From Thermoprotei archaeon (GTDB lineage Archaea; Thermoproteota; Thermoprotei_A; Sulfolobales; Fervidicoccaceae): DNA of 17,417 bases. Under the pieces are notes generated by a model. It had not been told where the DNA came from and did not search any database. It was given only the letters and a program-made list of their open reading frames with translations. This document shows positions 14,998-17,417 of this stretch, piece after piece. The stretch is taken from NCBI GenBank assembly GCA_022759165.1, contig JAEMPT010000134.1, forward strand, positions 1 to 17,417, in the 5' to 3' direction. A program made the position numbers and the translations under genes. Numbering within the stretch: position 1 is the first letter of the stretch; the number at the start of each line of letters is the position of its first letter.

Positions 14998-15846
14998 TCA
15001 AACACCCCTCCTCTCAGGAACGAATGCTATGCCGGGATCTTCAAGGTAAGCCAAAAAGCTCTTGAACCTCTGCATCCCCTCGAAGCTAAGCCTTGGGGCG
15101 TTCCCCTCCTTCTCCATTATTTTCCCACCTTGCTCCGCGACCATCCCAGCCCCAGCCGCCACATCCACTATTCTGAGCCTAGACCTCACATCCACGAAAG
15201 CATCTATCCTTCCTATAGCAACATATGCGAGCTCAAGGGCAGCGCTTCCGAGGCTCCTGAAAGATGCCTTCCTTCCCCCCAACCTTCTTCGAATTTCAGC
15301 GATATCCTCCGCTGCATAGTCCTCATCTATGTATACAGCGTAGAAGCCGCCTTCCTTCCTCCTCTCCCTCGTGAATCCAAGCGCCTCCTCTCTGCTCACT
15401 CTCCTATCCTCTAAGTATACCCCAGATCCCCTCGAGAAGCTTATGCATTCATCCCAGAATATGGGGCAAACGGTTCCAGCTATGATCGCATCCATCCCTT
15501 CCTTACTCATGTCAGCGAATGCGATGCTTATGCTGCACCATTTCACGGACCGGGAGAAGTTTTTGGAGCCATCTAGCGGATCTATTATAGCGACGATGGG
15601 ATCATCTCCCATTTTGAGGGATCCTCTCTCCTCAGTTATGATCTTCCCTGAGAAGCCAGATTTTTTCAGCCTATCGAGTATTAGATCCTCAGATCTCATA
15701 TCAGCTTCAATGGTCTCCACTGTCCCAGGAACTTTATGCGAAGATGAAGGCATCTCCGCTAATTCCCTAAGCAGGGAGGCAGCTTCCTTTGAGATCGAGA
15801 GCGATAGACTCCTCAGATGCTCTTTCTCGTAATTCGCCTTAATCAC
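14998..15846 (-). CDS. Inositol monophosphatase-family phosphatase
   Basis: Mg-dependent, Li-sensitive-family sugar phosphatase, 282 residues. Motifs: ITEERGS (about 94-100), DPLDGSKNFSRSV (the DPxDGTxNF metal site), and LRIVDVAAGAGMVAEQGG, corresponding to the C-terminal WDxAAG motif with Val for Trp before no other change in the Asp-Ala-Ala-Gly core. FRSLGSAALELAYVAIGRIDAFVD is also typical. Archaeal members often hydrolyse both inositol-1-phosphate and fructose-1,6-bisphosphate, so either role, or a nucleotide phosphatase, is possible. The start is GTG 15846, about 8 bases after a predicted transcript start; the next in-frame ATG would cut into the first helix. It is the first gene of the minus-strand pair with ileS. 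Confidence 0.88.
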   Translation of the reverse strand: MIKANYEKEHLRSLSLSISKEAASLLRELAEMPSSSHKVPGTVETIEADMRSEDLILDRLKKSGFSGKIITEERGSLKMGDDPIVAIIDPLDGSKNFSRSVKWCSISIAFADMSKEGMDAIIAGTVCPIFWDECISFSRGSGVYLEDRRVSREEALGFTRERRKEGGFYAVYIDEDYAAEDIAEIRRRLGGRKASFRSLGSAALELAYVAIGRIDAFVDVRSRLRIVDVAAGAGMVAEQGGKIMEKEGNAPRLSFEGMQRFKSFLAYLEDPGIAFVPERRGV

Positions 15847-15851
15847 CCCAA

Positions 15852-15869
15852 GTTCGCCCGAGGGCGGAC
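15852..15869 (-). promoter_or_regulatory. GC-rich palindrome between box A and start of the phosphatase-ileS transcript
   Basis: GTTCGCCC and GGGCGGAC (15852-15859, 15862-15869) form 8-base arms with one mismatch (a G-T pair) around two bases. On the minus strand the box A TTTAAA (15878-15883) predicts a start near 15854, so the palindrome covers the interval between TATA and start. Position suits a repressor operator; a hairpin at the very 5' end of the mRNA is the alternative. Confidence 0.45.
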
Positions 15870-15893
15870 GAGTATTCTTTAAATTCTCCTTAG

Positions 15894-15904
15894 GATATTT
15901 ATCT
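15894..15904 (+). promoter_or_regulatory. Box A of the DHH phosphoesterase gene
   Basis: GATATTTATCT is AT-rich and predicts a transcript start at about 15925, 4 bases before the GTG 15929 start, so the mRNA would be almost leaderless. It lies about 14 bases from the opposite-strand box A of the phosphatase gene. Confidence 0.4.
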
Positions 15905-15928
15905 TTTCAGCATTATGCATTTCTCTCG

Positions 15929-16933
15929 GTGAAGAAGATGGCCAGAGTCATGGTCTACGCGCACGGCGACCTGGATGGAGTGGCCTCCGCCAGCGTTTAC
16001 CTTTACCTCCTCAGGAAAAGCCAAGAGGATTCAGACGTTTCAGTGAACTTCGCCGAACCAAGCACTCTTGGAAAATCGCTGAGATCTACGCTCCCTTCAG
16101 AGATCTCCGGTGGTAGGATCGCTATAATGGACATAGGGCTGAACAGAAGGGTGAAGGGGGAAGTCCTCGAAATCCTAAGAAGAGTAGCCGGGAAGGCGAA
16201 GGTCGAGTGGTTCGATCACCACTTATGGGGGGAGGAAGAGATCTCTGAGATAAAGGGAGCGGGCGTTGAGCTTTATCTTGAAAAGGACACATGCGGGGCC
16301 GGAGTTGTCGCTAGGCACGCATTCGGAGGTCTTAGCCAAGACGATGGGCTCTGGCTCCTCGTAAACGCCGTTTGCTCCTCTGATCTATGGAAATGGGAGG
16401 AGCCCATGGCGCCTCTATACTACAGGGCATTCGGGAAGAGGGAGTCTAAGATGAAGAGGGAGATGCTTCAGCTTTTCAGCGAGGGCGTGATATGGAGCGA
16501 CAGGCTAACCGAGGCCGTTGAGGAGTACATAGACCTAGAGCTGAAAGGATATGATTCGGGCCTGAGGAGATCCAAGGTATACAGGTTCGGAGACTTGACA
16601 GCATCCGTTCTCGTAAAGCCCGAGGGCCCCCCGAACTCAAGCCTCCTTGCGCACTTCCTCATGTCGAGGCTATCAACGGATATAACTGCTGTGATCAAGG
16701 CCGATGGATCCATTTCCCTGAGATCTAGAGGATATAACGTGAACCCGCTCGCGAGATGCCTAGGGGGAGGAGGGCATCCTCTCGCCAGCGGGGCTCTTCT
16801 GAAGCTCCCATTTTACTTGAAGATACTTAGGCCCTTGCTCCCTCCCGTTCACAGGATGCTCCTAGAGAGGTTCGCTGTATCTGAGATGGCTAAGTGCTTG
16901 GATAAGGAAGCATCAAAAGCCGCAGTTCACTAG
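15929..16933 (+). CDS. DHH/DHHA1-family phosphoesterase (archaeal, NrnA/RecJ-like)
   Basis: Predicted Mn-dependent phosphoesterase of the DHH superfamily, 334 residues. Motif I is HGDLDG (12-17), motif II IMDIG with D68, motif III DHH (96-98), and D152 in SSDLWKW fits motif IV. The C-terminal DHHA1 domain ends in GGGGHPLASGA (279-289). Relatives are exonucleases or nanoRNA/oligonucleotide phosphatases, including archaeal RecJ-like proteins; this one lacks the extra domains of bacterial RecJ. The start may be GTG 15929 or ATG 15938, the latter with GGTGA 5 bases upstream. The 3' end overlaps the convergent ModE-like gene by 21 bases. Substrate unknown. Confidence 0.86.
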   Translation: MKKMARVMVYAHGDLDGVASASVYLYLLRKSQEDSDVSVNFAEPSTLGKSLRSTLPSEISGGRIAIMDIGLNRRVKGEVLEILRRVAGKAKVEWFDHHLWGEEEISEIKGAGVELYLEKDTCGAGVVARHAFGGLSQDDGLWLLVNAVCSSDLWKWEEPMAPLYYRAFGKRESKMKREMLQLFSEGVIWSDRLTEAVEEYIDLELKGYDSGLRRSKVYRFGDLTASVLVKPEGPPNSSLLAHFLMSRLSTDITAVIKADGSISLRSRGYNVNPLARCLGGGGHPLASGALLKLPFYLKILRPLLPPVHRMLLERFAVSEMAKCLDKEASKAAVH

Positions 16934-17245
16934 CTTCTTCTCAGCTTCATAATATAATTGCACAATCTCTTTACCTTGGTCAGTCAGCCTGTATCCTGAT
17001 CTCCCCCTCCTCCTCTCAACTAGGGGGGTCATCGCCTTAGCCTCAGCCAACTTAAGCTTCATCCATGCCCTCTTGTAGTTCATTCCAAGCCTCTCAGATG
17101 CTCTCCTCAGGCTGCCCGTCTCCTCTATAGCCTTGAGGAGCTCAGCTATCCCCTTCCCCCCGAGCACTATGCCCCCAGAAGTTATCAGGATTTCCACCCT
17201 AACGCTGAACTTGGGGTATTCGTCTACATGGGAAATCGAGATCAC
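16913..17245 (-). CDS. ModE-like winged-helix transcriptional regulator, DNA-binding domain only
   Basis: A 110-residue regulator matching the N-terminal DNA-binding domain of ModE: IVLGGKGIAELLKAIEETGS, then ASERLGMNYKRAWMKL (the recognition helix region, compare SYKRAW in ModE), then PLVERRRGRSGYRLTDQGKEI in the wing. The C-terminal molybdate-binding (TOBE/Mop) domains of E. coli ModE are absent, so it may sense nothing itself or something else. GTG 17245 coincides with the transcript start predicted from TTTTATATTAAA (17277-17266), so the mRNA is probably leaderless. It is convergent with the DHH gene and divergent from tRNA-Arg. Regulation of molybdate/tungstate genes is a guess from the family; mobA lies about 10 kb away. 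Confidence 0.82.
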   Translation of the reverse strand: MISISHVDEYPKFSVRVEILITSGGIVLGGKGIAELLKAIEETGSLRRASERLGMNYKRAWMKLKLAEAKAMTPLVERRRGRSGYRLTDQGKEIVQLYYEAEKKLVNCGF

Positions 17246-17248
17246 CTA

Positions 17249-17278
17249 TTTTAAAGCTCTCAGCATTTAATATAAAAC
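17249..17278. promoter_or_regulatory. Interleaved divergent promoters for tRNA-Arg (+) and the ModE-like gene (-)
   Basis: TTTTAAAG (17249-17256, + strand) lies about 31 bases before the tRNA 5' end and fits a start near 17279. TTTTATATTAAA on the minus strand (17277-17266) is centred 27 bases before GTG 17245. Each box A thus sits inside the other gene's promoter interval. Confidence 0.55.
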
Positions 17279-17283
17279 GTTGA

Positions 17284-17359
17284 GGGCCCGTGGCCTAGCC
17301 AGGATCAAGGCACCGGCCTGCGGAGCCGGAGATCCCGGGTTCAAATCCCGGCGGGCCCG
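17284..17359 (+). tRNA. tRNA-Arg(GCG)
   Basis: A complete cloverleaf of 76 bases. Acceptor stem GGGCCCG (17284-17290) pairs fully with CGGGCCC (17352-17358), discriminator G17359. D stem GCCT/AGGC (17293-17296, 17308-17311). Anticodon stem CCGGC/GCCGG around loop CTGCGGA, giving anticodon GCG (17320-17322), which reads CGC and CGT arginine codons. T stem CCGGG/CCCGG around TTCAAAT. No intron, and CCA is not encoded (CTA follows). The high stem GC content fits a thermophile. Confidence 0.97.
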
Positions 17360-17366
17360 CTATTAA

Positions 17367-17374
17367 TTTATAAA
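17367..17374 (+). promoter_or_regulatory. Possible box A of a gene beyond the right edge
   Basis: TTTATAAA lies 7 bases after the tRNA and predicts a transcript start near 17397. No reading frame is visible in the remaining bases, so the served gene would begin at or past the window end. Confidence 0.3.
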
Positions 17375-17417
17375 GAGTGGAAAAAGAGATTTCAGGCACA
17401 CTTTTGTGGTTAAGGCT

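Noticed and set aside
1..17417. Mobile element, integrase site, CRISPR array or toxin-antitoxin pair
   Set aside because: No direct-repeat arrays, transposase motifs or terminal inverted repeats seen; the tRNA 3' end is not repeated elsewhere in the window.

Overview
The window looks like a compact chromosomal stretch from a thermophilic archaeon. Evidence: an archaeal-type UMP kinase, an archaeal DHPS-related protein, an archaeal-type DHH phosphoesterase, an IleRS with several zinc ribbons, a tRNA without encoded CCA, AT-rich box A promoters about 26 bp upstream of starts, a membrane-anchored solute-binding protein with a Thr/Gln linker, and strong use of AGG/AGA (Arg) and ATA (Ile) codons. 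Base composition is near 50% GC. A Thermoproteota or Korarchaeota-like lineage is my inference; I cannot name the species. No mobile element, CRISPR array or rRNA is visible, and gene density is very high.

Layout. (1) About 1-2735, + strand: the 3' part of a fused E1 alpha/beta 2-oxoacid dehydrogenase, a free-standing lipoyl-domain protein and an AcoX-type NAD-kinase-like protein, i.e. an acetoin/2-oxoacid dehydrogenase module with no E2 catalytic domain in view. (2) 2965-6471, + strand: UMP kinase, a DHPS-related protein and an iron-type alcohol dehydrogenase, tightly coupled. (3) 6494-7366: a MobA-like guanylyltransferase with a C-terminal helical extension. (4) 7356-10334, - strand: a complete polar amino-acid ABC importer (binding protein, permease, ATPase, second permease) behind a promoter whose box A sits at the centre of a 32-bp inverted repeat. 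(5) 10471-11151, - strand: a VIT1/CCC1-like membrane protein. (6) 11220-12023, + strand: a nitrilase-superfamily hydrolase. (7) 12036-15846, - strand: an inositol-monophosphatase-family phosphatase followed by IleRS. (8) 15929-16933, + strand: a DHH/DHHA1 phosphoesterase. (9) 16913-17245, - strand: a one-domain ModE-like regulator, divergent from tRNA-Arg(GCG) at 17284-17359.

How it fits together. The left module would oxidise a 2-oxoacid or acetoin through TPP and transfer the acyl group to the swinging arm of a separate lipoyl protein; E2 and E3 must lie outside the window or be absent. The importer operon is self-contained. MobA and the ModE-like protein both point to molybdenum or tungsten cofactor use, though they are about 10 kb apart. 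Several starts appear to be TTG codons placed at good distance from Shine-Dalgarno sequences, while others look leaderless. Palindromes lie inside three promoters (10369-10400, 11183-11194, 15852-15869) and are the main regulatory signals I can see.
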